Assembly: GCF_004745595.1 (NCBI RefSeq)
Contig: NZ_SRLH01000008.1
Span: 124,001-188,000 of the forward strand
Direction of reading: 5' to 3'
DNA: 64,000 bases
From: Flavobacterium humi
Lineage (GTDB): Bacteria; Bacteroidota; Bacteroidia; Flavobacteriales; Flavobacteriaceae
In this document: piece after piece, positions 27,758 through 36,644 of the stretch
How the letters are laid out: every line of letters begins with the position of its first letter
Position numbering within the stretch: position 1 is the first letter of the stretch
The notes under the pieces: model-generated
The model's database searches: none
What the model saw: the letters and a program-made list of their open reading frames with translations, nothing else
Told to the model about the DNA's origin: nothing
Program-made: the position numbers and the translations under genes

Positions 27758-28519
27758 TTATCCTTTCTTTTTAGAAAAATCAAAAGTAGTGATATACGAT
27801 AGGCGGACAGTTGGATTGTCTTCCTGCAACGTATTGGAAAAATTCCAGATATGCTGATGGATGTAAGCCAATTGCACCTGGTGTTGCCTGGTAAACTGGT
27901 ACCCTATTCCTCCTATGATCCTATTCTGATTTAAAAAAGTCTTTCCTGCATTGGCCCCCAAATTCATGAAAACCTCATCGCCCAAAATCGCAAAAACAGT
28001 GGTCATGTCTTCTTTTTTGACTAACGGATAATTTATCAGGAACATATACCGCAACCGATTGCGATACTCATAACGCCCTATTTCAAGCCCATCTCCCGCC
28101 GGGTCACTCACAGCTATGCCCACATACCGAAACTCGTCACGCAAGCGGTGCGTCAGTTTCGAAGCTCCCAAATACTGCGTATACGTCCCCTGGATCCAAA
28201 AATGGTCTTCCGGGGTTTGTATTTTGTTCAGGGAAGGATTCCCGTATACATACGTATTATAATGGCTGTAGCCGATGCTTCCCGCCAATGCTTTTGTAAA
28301 CTGATAATCCAATGACGGACGGATGAACCATTGCTGTTTTTCCGAAAGGCCGCCGGTATATCGCATTGTGCCTTCAAGGGTCAGCGAAAGTTTTTGCGTC
28401 AGCAGGTTTTTACCCGAATAATGAAACCAGATGTTCTCATTAGTGGTTTTGGTTTGCGAATGTGAAATGACAGGAGAAAAACAAAGAAAAAGGAAAACGA
28501 TTTCTATTTTTCTGATCAT
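27758..28519 (-). CDS. DUF2490 outer-membrane beta-barrel protein
   Basis: 253 residues with a signal peptide ending near ISHSQ, then alternating beta-strand sequence rich in Tyr, Arg and Asn: NENIWFHYSGKNLLTQKLSL, FIRPSLDYQFTKALAGSIGY, HQVQLAYIHQHIW. This is the DUF2490 pattern, a presumed outer-membrane barrel of unknown function. It starts six bases after the dedA-like gene and ends at the terminator shared with groL. Confidence 0.82.
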   Translation of the reverse strand: MIRKIEIVFLFLCFSPVISHSQTKTTNENIWFHYSGKNLLTQKLSLTLEGTMRYTGGLSEKQQWFIRPSLDYQFTKALAGSIGYSHYNTYVYGNPSLNKIQTPEDHFWIQGTYTQYLGASKLTHRLRDEFRYVGIAVSDPAGDGLEIGRYEYRNRLRYMFLINYPLVKKEDMTTVFAILGDEVFMNLGANAGKTFLNQNRIIGGIGYQFTRQHQVQLAYIHQHIWNFSNTLQEDNPTVRLSYITTFDFSKKKG

Positions 28520-28525
28520 ACTATA

Positions 28526-29203
28526 TTATTCAATGTGTACTCTTTTCTTTAGTATTTTCCACAGCACAGGCAACGTTGTTACGGCCACAATCCCGATTAC
28601 GATATATTCGATATAATGCTTGAGGTCTATCCCGAATTTATCCAGGAAGAAAGCATAGAAATAATGCCCCGCGAAAATCATGGAAAAGGACCACAATGCC
28701 GAACCCAGGATATTATAAAACATGAATTTCTTTTTATCCATCGAAACAATACCGGCAATTACCGGAGCAAAAGTCCTCACGATCGGCAGGAAGCGGGCAA
28801 AAACAATAGCCCTGTTTCCGTATTTTTCAAAAAAAGCCTTTGACTGGTACAGGTATTTCTTTTTGAAGAAAAAGCTGTCTTCCTTATTGAACAGGTAGTT
28901 CCCGCTTTTGGCACCAACCCAATAGCCGGCCATATTGCCCAGGATCCCCATCAGGGACACCAATAATGCGAATACGGTCACATTTAGGAAATCACTTCCC
29001 AAGGATACCTGGCTCATTAAGGTTTCGCTGTAAATCCCCGCTAAAAAAAGCAAACTGTCGCCTGGCAGGAAAAATCCGGCCAGTAGTCCTGTTTCGGCAA
29101 AGATGATAAACAATACAACGAATAATCCTATCTTGATTCCGCCGAATTCCAGCAAAATATAGAATTCCGGATTTAATAACTGCAGCCAATTGAAGTCTTC
29201 CAT
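28526..29203 (-). CDS. DedA family membrane protein
   Basis: 225-residue integral membrane protein of the DedA/SNARE-associated family. Landmarks: ETGLLAGFFLPGDSLLFLAG, GNMAGYWVGAKSGNYLF, FEKYGNRAIVFARFLPIVRT and FAPVIAGIVSMDKKKF. Conserved Glu and Arg residues in these motifs are kept. Family members are linked to lipid (undecaprenyl phosphate or phospholipid) flipping and membrane energetics. It forms a two-gene operon with the DUF2490 gene. Confidence 0.92.
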   Translation of the reverse strand: MEDFNWLQLLNPEFYILLEFGGIKIGLFVVLFIIFAETGLLAGFFLPGDSLLFLAGIYSETLMSQVSLGSDFLNVTVFALLVSLMGILGNMAGYWVGAKSGNYLFNKEDSFFFKKKYLYQSKAFFEKYGNRAIVFARFLPIVRTFAPVIAGIVSMDKKKFMFYNILGSALWSFSMIFAGHYFYAFFLDKFGIDLKHYIEYIVIGIVAVTTLPVLWKILKKRVHIE

Positions 29204-29285
29204 GCTGTAAATATACTCTTTTTATTAAAAAAACGAATGTACTACAATTAGTACATCCGCCCTATTTATTATAATTAAATTAATC

Positions 29286-29921
29286 TTAAATATCCAATTG
29301 GTATATTTCCGGCAAATCCTCATTGGAAGAATAATTCACTTCCAAATCTGTTACAAACCCGGAATTCAACCCGTACACCCAACCGTGCAGCGTTAGTTCC
29401 TGGCCGTTTTTCCAGGCACTTTGCACTATTGATGTTTTAGCCAGGTCTGAAACCTGCTCTTTGACGTTTATTTCGACAAATTTATTAAAACGTGCATCCT
29501 CATCCTGAATGGCGCCCAATTCCTTTTTGTTAAGGCGGTACACATCCTTGATATGGCGGATCCAGTTATCAATAATCCCGAAAGATCCGTTGGTCATAGC
29601 CGCTTTGACACCTCCGCAACCGTAATGACCGCAAACAATTACATGTTTGACTTTCAATACATTAACAGCATAATCCAACACGCTTAACATATTCATATCC
29701 GTATGGATGACCATATTGGCAATATTCCTGTGTACAAAAACTTCTCCCGGTTTTGCCCCGATGATCTCGTTGGCCGGCACGCGGCTGTCCGAACATCCGA
29801 TCCATAGCAATGGTGGGTTTTGGCCTTTTGATAGATCTTTGAAGTAATTCGGGTCGATCGCTAATTGGCTTTCAACCCATTCTCTATTATTTTCTAATAT
29901 TCTTTTATAAAAATCGCTCAT
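29286..29921 (-). CDS. Beta-class carbonic anhydrase (first of two)
   Basis: About 211 residues. Start chosen at the ATG at 29921 (MSDFYKRILENNREW); a TTG three codons upstream is possible. Zinc and catalytic residues of beta-carbonic anhydrases are present: Cys-x-Asp-x-Arg in CSDSRVPANE, and His-x-x-Cys in GHYGCGGVKAA. It interconverts CO2 and bicarbonate. It is third in the SulP-CA-CA operon, 32 bases after the second CA gene's stop. Confidence 0.93.
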   Translation of the reverse strand: MSDFYKRILENNREWVESQLAIDPNYFKDLSKGQNPPLLWIGCSDSRVPANEIIGAKPGEVFVHRNIANMVIHTDMNMLSVLDYAVNVLKVKHVIVCGHYGCGGVKAAMTNGSFGIIDNWIRHIKDVYRLNKKELGAIQDEDARFNKFVEINVKEQVSDLAKTSIVQSAWKNGQELTLHGWVYGLNSGFVTDLEVNYSSNEDLPEIYQLDI

Positions 29922-29953
29922 AAGCTTCAATATTAATTGTTGTTGAATTTACA

Positions 29954-30637
29954 CTATTTTCCCAATTCCTTCAAGGACAGGTGTGCATTTTGTTCGTCTT
30001 TGATAAAATCAGTGTCTGCATAGAATTCGACAAGGCCTGTTTCTACATTATACATGGCCCCGATGATCCCGATCTCGCCGTTCTCGACCATTTGCTCTAA
30101 GATGAAACTGCGCTGCAATATTGATTTCACAGTCCTTTTGACATTGATTTCGGCTACATTTTCAACAAATTCAGGGTTTTTGGAACTTCTTTCTCCTTTG
30201 GTTTGCTGTTCCTGGTAAACGGCCGGCTGCAATTTAGACAAAAGTTCAGTTAGATTGCCCATTTCCACATGATCACACGCGCCTTTAACGGCACCGCATT
30301 TGGTATGCCCTAAAACCACGATCAGTTTCGAACCCGCCACTTTACAGGCAAATTCCATGCTTCCTAAAATATCGGTATTTACGACATTTCCGGCTATACG
30401 GATGGAAAACACATCGCCTAAACCTTGGTCAAAAATCAATTCCGATGACGTGCGGCTATCAATACAGCTCAGGATAGTGGCAAAAGGCCATTGACCTTCG
30501 CTGGTCGCATTGACCTGCTCTAATAAATCACGGTGGAGTTTCAGGTTGTTTACAAATCGGCTATTGCCTTCTTTTAAAAGCCCAAGAGCTTGTCTTGGTG
30601 TTATTTGGGATTGTAATTCTTTATTTAAAGTTCTCAT
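29954..30637 (-). CDS. Beta-class carbonic anhydrase (second, diverged)
   Basis: 227 residues, a diverged beta-carbonic anhydrase. Zinc-site motifs are SCIDSRTSSELIF (Cys, Asp, Arg) and LGHTKCGAVKGACDH (His, Cys). It starts six bases after the SulP transporter gene, so translation is probably coupled. The pairing suggests that imported bicarbonate is converted next to the transporter. No signal peptide is visible, so it acts in the cytoplasm. Confidence 0.92.
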   Translation of the reverse strand: MRTLNKELQSQITPRQALGLLKEGNSRFVNNLKLHRDLLEQVNATSEGQWPFATILSCIDSRTSSELIFDQGLGDVFSIRIAGNVVNTDILGSMEFACKVAGSKLIVVLGHTKCGAVKGACDHVEMGNLTELLSKLQPAVYQEQQTKGERSSKNPEFVENVAEINVKRTVKSILQRSFILEQMVENGEIGIIGAMYNVETGLVEFYADTDFIKDEQNAHLSLKELGK

Positions 30638-30643
30638 TTTTAT

Positions 30644-32245
30644 TTATCTTGTTGTGTGTTCTACAAAAACATGTTTTTCTTCTTCGCCCGTATTCACTAA
30701 ATCATAGGCTTTTTTGAAACCGACCAGTTTGACTTTGATATTCACTTCTTTTGACCGTATCTTTTTAAATTCCTTTATCAGGTCGAGTACATCATGGGCG
30801 ATATATACGGTGTCTGAAGCATTGATAACCACTTTTGAATTTTCCGGTATCGCTGCCAAAGTTGATTTGATAGCCGCCTTGTTCAGAAAAGATACTTCCT
30901 GGGCCAGGTCGATATGGATCACATCGCCGTCCTGAAGCGTTTCCTTGCGAAAAAGGTACGCCCTTTGCATATTCCCTTTCAGAATAAAGATAACACTTAT
31001 AATTATCCCCAAAGCTACGCCTTTTAACAAATCTGTGAAAACAACCGCTAATAAAGTACAGATAAAAGGGACAAATTGGTATTTCCCTTTCTCGTAAAAA
31101 TGCAGCAATATTTTCGGATTTGCCAATTTATAACCTACTAACAGCAATATTGCGGCTAATGTAGCCAACGGAATTTTATTCAGTACGAAAGGAATTGCCA
31201 AAGCACTTGCCAGCAACAAAACACCATGTATGATTGTCGACATTTTAGATTGCGCCCCGGCATTGGCATTAGCCGAAGTCCTCACCACAACCGATGTCAT
31301 TGGCAATCCTCCGAGCAAAGAACTGATCAGGTTTCCGATGCCCTGCGCTTTCAATTCCACATTCGTATCCGTATACCTTTTATGGATGTCCATCCTGTCT
31401 GCCGCTTCAATGCAAAGCAATGTTTCGATAGAAGCAACGATGGCGATGGTAAATGCCACGATCCAAACCTGTTTGTTCCCGATGGCTGTAAAATCCGGGG
31501 TAACCAAGATGGCGCTGAATTCTTCAAAAGTAGTAGGCACCGGCAATGAAACCAAATGCTCTGCCGAAATGGCCAGCGAACTTCCCGAACTGATAAACAA
31601 TTCATTGATAATAATCCCGACTATTACGGCCACTAAAGCGGCAGGAACCAGTTTCAGGTTTTTAAGGAAGCTGATTTTATTCCAGGCGATCAGGATAAAC
31701 AGCGAAACAGCGGTAATGATGACCGAACCCAAATTGATATGGCCTATTATAGCTGTGATTTCGGTAAACGTATTTTTGCCATCATTCTGGATGAAAGACA
31801 AATCTCCCAGGAAATCCTTGTCCATACCAAAAGCATGCGGGATTTGTTTCAAAAAGATAATGATCCCGATCCCGGCAAGCATTCCTTCGATAACATTGGT
31901 TGGAAAATAATTTGAAATACTCCCTGCTTTGAGGAAGCCTAAAGTAATTTGGATGGCTCCGGCAATAAAAGCCGCCAGCAAAAAGATCCTAAAATCCCCG
32001 AAGGCAGTAATTGCCGTAAGCACAATGGCTGTCAAACCTGCGGCAGGCCCGGAAACACTTAAATGTGACTTGCTCAGGCAACCTACTACGATTCCTCCGA
32101 CAACTCCCGCAATAATTCCAGAAAACAAGGGTGCACCAGACGCAAGGGCAATGCCCAGGCATAAAGGTAGTGCCACCAAAAAAACCACTAATCCAGCTGG
32201 AAAATCTGAATTAAGGTTGGCAAAAAGATTTATTTTTTTTGTCAT
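30644..32245 (-). CDS. SulP family anion (probably bicarbonate) transporter with STAS domain
   Basis: 533 residues with ten or more transmembrane segments and the SulP start FPAGLVVFLVALPLCLGIAL and LFSGIIAGVVGG, then VSGPAAGLTAIV. A cytoplasmic STAS domain fills the C-terminus (about 440-520: VIHIDLAQEVSFLNKAAI, KVVINASDTVYIAHDVLDLI). SulP proteins move sulfate, bicarbonate or other anions. The two carbonic anhydrase genes directly downstream make bicarbonate the best guess. It is the first gene of the operon. Confidence 0.92.
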   Translation of the reverse strand: MTKKINLFANLNSDFPAGLVVFLVALPLCLGIALASGAPLFSGIIAGVVGGIVVGCLSKSHLSVSGPAAGLTAIVLTAITAFGDFRIFLLAAFIAGAIQITLGFLKAGSISNYFPTNVIEGMLAGIGIIIFLKQIPHAFGMDKDFLGDLSFIQNDGKNTFTEITAIIGHINLGSVIITAVSLFILIAWNKISFLKNLKLVPAALVAVIVGIIINELFISSGSSLAISAEHLVSLPVPTTFEEFSAILVTPDFTAIGNKQVWIVAFTIAIVASIETLLCIEAADRMDIHKRYTDTNVELKAQGIGNLISSLLGGLPMTSVVVRTSANANAGAQSKMSTIIHGVLLLASALAIPFVLNKIPLATLAAILLLVGYKLANPKILLHFYEKGKYQFVPFICTLLAVVFTDLLKGVALGIIISVIFILKGNMQRAYLFRKETLQDGDVIHIDLAQEVSFLNKAAIKSTLAAIPENSKVVINASDTVYIAHDVLDLIKEFKKIRSKEVNIKVKLVGFKKAYDLVNTGEEEKHVFVEHTTR

Positions 32246-32309
32246 GACCTTTAAAATTTAAAACGATATTTTACCATAGGCTTATGCCTACAGCCTGAAA
32301 TGCTATGTT

Positions 32310-32606
32310 TTAAACTTGTTCGGGCGGAAGGAGAAAAATAGTGGGATTTGTTACGTAGTGTTTTAACAAATAATAATCATGAACTTTTTTAGAAGGCATT
32401 TCATCGAAAGGAATGATCAACTTATGGTTAAGTACCACAAACTCTGACTTTACTTCCTTTACCTGTTTGGAGTGGGAATGCTCTTCTTCTTCCGTAATAG
32501 TATACGCGAAATTAGTCTTACTCCTTTCATTGATCACACAAACGATGACAGATGAAAACTGGAATAAGATAAAAATCCCTAATACTATCCTGGTCAAAAA
32601 TTTCAT
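32310..32606 (-). CDS. Small exported protein of unknown function, acidic/His-containing
   Basis: 98 residues. The N-terminus MKFLTRIVLGIFILFQFSSV is a signal peptide or membrane anchor. Next comes an acidic patch with histidines (TEEEEHSHSKQVKEV), and the protein ends HYVTNPTIFLLPPEQV. I do not recognise a named family. It sits between the SulP operon and the metal-binding group on the same strand. A near -7 box, TAAATTCG (32618-32611), lies four bases before the ATG. Metal binding by the His/Glu patch is only a guess. Confidence 0.6.
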   Translation of the reverse strand: MKFLTRIVLGIFILFQFSSVIVCVINERSKTNFAYTITEEEEHSHSKQVKEVKSEFVVLNHKLIIPFDEMPSKKVHDYYLLKHYVTNPTIFLLPPEQV

Positions 32607-32660
32607 GGTGCGAATTTAAAAAATATATTTTCTTTTTAAGGCACATTAACATTCATTTAT

Positions 32661-32691
32661 AAAAAAAAACTCCCTGAAACCAATCAGGGAG
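32661..32691 (-). terminator. Terminator after the HMA-protein gene
   Basis: Minus-strand stem CTCCCTGA / TCAGGGAG with a six-base loop, followed by nine T on that strand. Confidence 0.85.
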
Positions 32692-32700
32692 CCTGTTCTT

Positions 32701-33072
32701 TTATTTTCTGTCGTATTTGCAGCAACTGTGCAGCTTTTCATAATCGCTATCTGTCGCTTTGACTTTTTCGGTATCGTGCCCAACTTTGGCCACAGCCTTT
32801 TCCACATCAGGTAAAGAACATTTTTCCTCATTCAGGATCAGGCTCAGCTGGTGCGTTTCCAGGTTCCAGGAGGCCGATTTCACACCCGGGACACTTAGCG
32901 CCGCTTTCTGGATCCGTTTTTGGCATTGTTCGCAATTACCGTTTACCTCAATGGCGTATTTTGCATTTTTGTTGGCCTGTTGCGCTTGAGCGGAAAAACC
33001 TGCGAAAGCCATTATCAGTACCAAAATCAAATGCTTGATTATTTTTCTATTATTGATTTTTTCAGTTTTCAT
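32701..33072 (-). CDS. Periplasmic heavy-metal-associated (HMA) domain protein
   Basis: 123 residues: signal peptide ending near FSAQAQQ, then an HMA fold, YAIEVNGNCEQCQKRIQKAA, whose metal-binding CxxC is Cys47-Glu-Gln-Cys50. A second strand-helix unit follows (HQLSLILNEEKCSLPDVEKA). The C-terminus has another possible ligand group, LHSCCKYDRK. Such exported HMA proteins bind copper or similar soft metals. It lies 26 bases after a TonB-dependent receptor gene and is followed by a terminator. Confidence 0.88.
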   Translation of the reverse strand: MKTEKINNRKIIKHLILVLIMAFAGFSAQAQQANKNAKYAIEVNGNCEQCQKRIQKAALSVPGVKSASWNLETHQLSLILNEEKCSLPDVEKAVAKVGHDTEKVKATDSDYEKLHSCCKYDRK

Positions 33073-33098
33073 ATCTTATATTTTTGAATTAAAATTAC

Positions 33099-35105
33099 TT
33101 ATTTTATTTTAAACCGTAAGCCGGCGTAATACATTTGCCCGAAGACCGGAGCATATACAATAGTACTGTCAAAATTTGTTCCAAAAGGGTTTTCCGCCCC
33201 TAAAATAGCTTTGTCCTGTTTGTAATTACCGAAATTTTCAGCACCAAGGTACATTTCGAAAACAGAAGAAAACGTCCGCGTTACCTGCGCGTTCATCACC
33301 ACTACCGAAGGAGAGAATTCCGGCAGCCTGTCTTGGTCAGGGTTCGATGCCGTATTGGGCAATTGCTGCTTCCCGATCCAGTTGAAAGTATAATCAAATT
33401 TCCATTGTTTTCCTTTTTCCTTGATATGGGTTGCAAATTCCAGGTTCCCGAAAAAACGGTGTTTGGCCTGCAAAGGACGCTGGAAACTGCCCGAAAGATA
33501 ATCAGTCCGGACATCATAATATTTATACGCAGACCTCAGGTTCAGGTGTTTGATGAACTCAATATTAAACTCAACCTGCAAACTATTGGCAAACGAATCT
33601 CCTTTAAGATTGTAAAAATTAGCCTGTTGCGGGCTTTGGAACAAATCAACGACCACCTGGTTCTGGAAATCGGTCCTGTAAAAATCTACCGAAACATCGG
33701 CATTTTTAGAAAAAAGGCGGAACTTCTGCAAGAAACCGATACCATAATTCCAGGCTATTTCAGGATTTAAACCATAGATCTTTCCGCCCGTATCCAAAAT
33801 GGCAAAATTCCTTGCACTTCCAAAAAGCTGTTGGTTTTCTGCAAAAATATTGGCCGAGCGCTTCCCTCTTCCTGCTGAAAAGCGCAATACGCCATCTTTC
33901 CAAGGATTATACCGCAGATGCAACCTTGGGGTAACGAAAAACCCGAGACGGTTATGGTAATCTGCCCTTCCTCCCAAAATCATGCTGAAATTGTCGGCAT
34001 TATCATAGGTATATTCAAAAAAGGCACCTAACGAATTGTCCCTTCTGCTATAATCGGAAACGTTTACAAATTCCCGGTAATCATCGGAAGCAAAATTCAG
34101 CCCTGCCGTAAATTTATGGAGCGTATTGCTGATGATCGAATTGAAAATCAAATTCGAATAATAGCTTTGCTGCCTGATATTATACTGGTTCAGGCCAAAA
34201 TACGAATGCTGGTTGTGCGATGTGACTGCGTTTTGGAATCCGATACTCTGATACGGCATTTCCGGCCAGACGTAGCCTATTTTTGAAGAAAAATCAAAAC
34301 GTTCGGTGGTAATTTCCGAACCCCAGTAATTCGTCGTCAGTTTATCTCTATCAGGATTGAATTCAAGTTGCCCGGTTTGTTTTTCATCATTCATATACCT
34401 GAAATTCAAGAAACTGACCCAGCCTTTTTCGGCATTTGAATATTGCCAGCGGTTCATTACATTGATTTGATTGCCCAGCGGATTATCCAAAAAACCGTCT
34501 TTATTCATGTCGTTTTTGGAAACGCGGCTGTTTCCGTGCACAAACAGGCTTGTCGCCCATTTATCGGACACTTTTTTATTCAAATGGGTATTGATTTCAA
34601 AACGGGAATCCGTAGCGCCATAGATATTCAGGAAAAAAGGAATGTCGTTTACCGGTTTTATCAGTTCCGTATTGATTTGCCCGGAAATGCTTTCGTATCC
34701 GTTGATGACGCTTCCCGCACCTTTAGTGATCTGGATGCTTTCTACCCAGGTCCCGGGCGTAAAAGACAATCCGTAGGCTTGTGATGCGCCCCGGACGCTC
34801 GGCACATTTTCTTCGGTAATAAGAAGATAAGGACTGGTAAGCCCCAGCATTTTTATTTGCTTTGTCCCGGTGAGGGCATCGGAGAAATTCACATCGATCG
34901 ACGGATTGGTTTCAAAGCTTTCCGCCAGGTTGCAGCAGGCCGCCTTGAGCAATTCCTTGCTGGACAAAACGGTTGTATTGGCTGTTTTAAGTAATGATTT
35001 TTGAAGTTTGCCCCGTTGTGCTTCCACCTTTACCGTTTGTAAAGTATCCTGGGAAAAAGCTGGCAACGAAACCAAAACAACAAAAAACAAAAAGGTATTT
35101 TTCAT
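33099..35105 (-). CDS. TonB-dependent outer-membrane receptor, probably metal-related
   Basis: 668 residues with signal peptide (MKNTFLFFVVLVSLPAFSQ). There is a plug domain with a TonB box-like start (DTLQTVKVEAQ), an unusual Cys pair Cys57-Cys58 in ELLKAACCNLAESFETNPSI, and ITKGAGSVINGYESISGQIN. A large barrel follows, ending in an aromatic-type terminal strand (GQMYYAGLRFKIK). No carboxypeptidase-like N-terminal domain is present. Its neighbours, an HMA protein downstream and a Cys-rich HYC_CC_PP protein upstream, suggest uptake or sensing of copper or a similar metal. Confidence 0.88.
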   Translation of the reverse strand: MKNTFLFFVVLVSLPAFSQDTLQTVKVEAQRGKLQKSLLKTANTTVLSSKELLKAACCNLAESFETNPSIDVNFSDALTGTKQIKMLGLTSPYLLITEENVPSVRGASQAYGLSFTPGTWVESIQITKGAGSVINGYESISGQINTELIKPVNDIPFFLNIYGATDSRFEINTHLNKKVSDKWATSLFVHGNSRVSKNDMNKDGFLDNPLGNQINVMNRWQYSNAEKGWVSFLNFRYMNDEKQTGQLEFNPDRDKLTTNYWGSEITTERFDFSSKIGYVWPEMPYQSIGFQNAVTSHNQHSYFGLNQYNIRQQSYYSNLIFNSIISNTLHKFTAGLNFASDDYREFVNVSDYSRRDNSLGAFFEYTYDNADNFSMILGGRADYHNRLGFFVTPRLHLRYNPWKDGVLRFSAGRGKRSANIFAENQQLFGSARNFAILDTGGKIYGLNPEIAWNYGIGFLQKFRLFSKNADVSVDFYRTDFQNQVVVDLFQSPQQANFYNLKGDSFANSLQVEFNIEFIKHLNLRSAYKYYDVRTDYLSGSFQRPLQAKHRFFGNLEFATHIKEKGKQWKFDYTFNWIGKQQLPNTASNPDQDRLPEFSPSVVVMNAQVTRTFSSVFEMYLGAENFGNYKQDKAILGAENPFGTNFDSTIVYAPVFGQMYYAGLRFKIK

Positions 35106-35158
35106 TGTAGCATTATTTTAATGTTCAAAATTCGGTTAAGACGATTGAAACAAAAAAA

Positions 35159-35554
35159 TCAGGCGTAAAAAAGGTATTGGGAATATAGTTTATAAAGCGG
35201 CGGCGCATTGCTGTCACAGTAAAATGCATCTGCTGCATTGTTTTTGATGGAAACCGGAACCAGGGATTCAATAGGTTTCCAATCGTAAGAAGCCAAAGGG
35301 ATTTCCAATTGGAACGAAAAAGCTTTTGCGAAGGAATGATCGGTTTTTTTCACCGGTTTTATCTCCCGGTCTTTGCAACAGGACGATTTCTTTTCCAGCT
35401 TGCCGCAACAAGATTTCTGTGGAGATTTTGCAAAAGAAGTGAAAGAAACGGAAGCGATTTTATCACCGCAATAATGCACCTGGAAAGCAAGCCCGGCATT
35501 GGAAACCAATACCAGCACCGCTACAAGAACCGCTATGTGCTTATTTATTTTCAC
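35159..35554 (-). CDS. HYC_CC_PP family Cys-rich exported protein
   Basis: 131 residues starting at a GTG (35554). A hydrophobic signal region is followed by the named motifs: HYC at 27-29 (FQVHYCGDK), CC pairs at 49-50 and 59-60 (KSCCGKLEKKSSCCKD) and PP in SNAPPLYKLYSQY near the end. The Cys and His residues look suited to metal binding. The gene heads the receptor/HMA group, 53 bases upstream of the TonB receptor. Its -7 box is only four bases from the start codon. Confidence 0.8.
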   Translation of the reverse strand: MKINKHIAVLVAVLVLVSNAGLAFQVHYCGDKIASVSFTSFAKSPQKSCCGKLEKKSSCCKDREIKPVKKTDHSFAKAFSFQLEIPLASYDWKPIESLVPVSIKNNAADAFYCDSNAPPLYKLYSQYLFYA

Positions 35555-35558
35555 GCAG

Positions 35559-35566
35559 CAAAGTTA
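35559..35566 (-). promoter_or_regulatory. -7 promoter box immediately before the HYC_CC_PP gene
   Basis: TAACTTTG on the minus strand, ending four bases before the GTG start, again predicting an mRNA with almost no leader. Confidence 0.5.
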
Positions 35567-35600
35567 TACAATTACCGGAATGATAACAGCCAATGAATTG

Positions 35601-36047
35601 TTATTTTTTTTGGGATTGCACCTGGAAATAAAATCCCGGAAGGAAAAGCAATATAAAAAGAGGCTGGATCAGGAACCTTCGGATATAAAAAAGCACCATC
35701 CGGCAGCTTTCATCGCAATAATTCAAGCAGCCGTAAAAACCCACCAACAACACTACAAAAAAGATTCCGTACAAAACAGCCGAAAACCTGACCAAAGCCA
35801 CATCTTTAAAAACAACATATAGGATAACAAGCGAAATAACCGTGTTGAGACAATACCTTAAAAACAGGGACAGGTACAATCGCAGGGAATCGGTTTGCGG
35901 ATAGGGCAAAGTGCTTTCTCCTTTGAAATAATCCAGGAAAGGATCGTAAAATAATTGATGTTCAAAAGCCCTGACCATGGCCAACAATCCAATCAAGAAA
36001 AACAATTGGGCAATCAGGATCTTGTTATTGAGCAGTTTTTGAAGCAT
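35601..36047 (-). CDS. Exosortase F system-associated membrane protein
   Basis: About 148 residues from the ATG at 36047, with four to five transmembrane helices: LLNNKILIAQLFFLIGLLAM, LRYCLNTVISLVILYVVF, VRFSAVLYGIFFVVLLVGF and LIQPLFILLFLPGFYF. The segment AFEHQLFYDPFLDYFKGE is typical of the small protein found beside XrtF exosortases in Flavobacteria. I chose 36047 over the in-frame start at 36086 because it begins at the helix and gives a short, 23-base overlap with xrtF, which implies coupled translation. Its exact role is unknown. Confidence 0.82.
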   Translation of the reverse strand: MLQKLLNNKILIAQLFFLIGLLAMVRAFEHQLFYDPFLDYFKGESTLPYPQTDSLRLYLSLFLRYCLNTVISLVILYVVFKDVALVRFSAVLYGIFFVVLLVGFYGCLNYCDESCRMVLFYIRRFLIQPLFILLFLPGFYFQVQSQKK

Positions 36048-36573
36048 ATTTTGAAAATTTATTAACCCAAATGACCCATAGGGCAAAAACCGTCCCGTAA
36101 ATAATCAGTGGAAAAAAAACATCATGCAGGATATGTTCCTTCTCGGGAAACTGGTAGGTAAGCATCACTAAAAGTGCTATCCTGAAAATATTCAGGACAT
36201 ATACAAAAAGGCTTCCGCCGAAAATAAAAAGTAACGTAGCCTTCCTTTTCCCGGAAAAAGCCACTACAAACGAAATAAACAGTATGATGACACTTATCGC
36301 ATTGCAGCCTTCTATAATCCTGGCAATGTATTGTTGTTTATAATAAATCTTAAAGTAAGACTGGCCGGTTTCTTCCCGGACATAAGAACCGGGGTCACTA
36401 AACTGCAGTACCTGCTGCGTAAATCCTGCCACGTTGTTTGTTACGGCATCCGTTTTGCCTTCAGGGAAACCGCCCAGGTAAAACTGATAGGCCGAAGCCA
36501 GCAGCAAATAGGTAAGGAAAAATTTCCCAAGGAAGAGCAAAAAAGGCTTATAAAGGATGAAATAGTTTTTCAA
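36025..36573 (-). CDS. xrtF: Exosortase family protein XrtF
   Basis: 182 residues, an integral membrane cysteine transpeptidase/protease. The catalytic residues of the exosortase/archaeosortase superfamily can be seen: Cys90 in RIIEGCNAISVII, Arg131 in VLNIFRIALLV and a His (147 or 150) in EHILHDVFF. XrtF enzymes should cleave C-terminal sorting signals of exported proteins. No candidate substrate with a short PEP-CTERM-like tail is visible here. The only possible start codon near the N-terminus is the TTG at 36573. It overlaps the next gene by 23 bases. Confidence 0.88.
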   Translation of the reverse strand: MKNYFILYKPFLLFLGKFFLTYLLLASAYQFYLGGFPEGKTDAVTNNVAGFTQQVLQFSDPGSYVREETGQSYFKIYYKQQYIARIIEGCNAISVIILFISFVVAFSGKRKATLLFIFGGSLFVYVLNIFRIALLVMLTYQFPEKEHILHDVFFPLIIYGTVFALWVIWVNKFSKYASKTAQ

Positions 36574-36620
36574 ATTTGGATTTTTAACAAATTTATATAA
36601 AAATTAAAATCAACATTAAA

Positions 36621-36628
36621 TACTTTTG
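36621..36628 (+). promoter_or_regulatory. -7 promoter box for the GAF-domain gene
   Basis: TACTTTTG, 16 bases before the ATG at 36645. Confidence 0.6.
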
Positions 36629-36644
36629 CATAAAAATAGCCACT

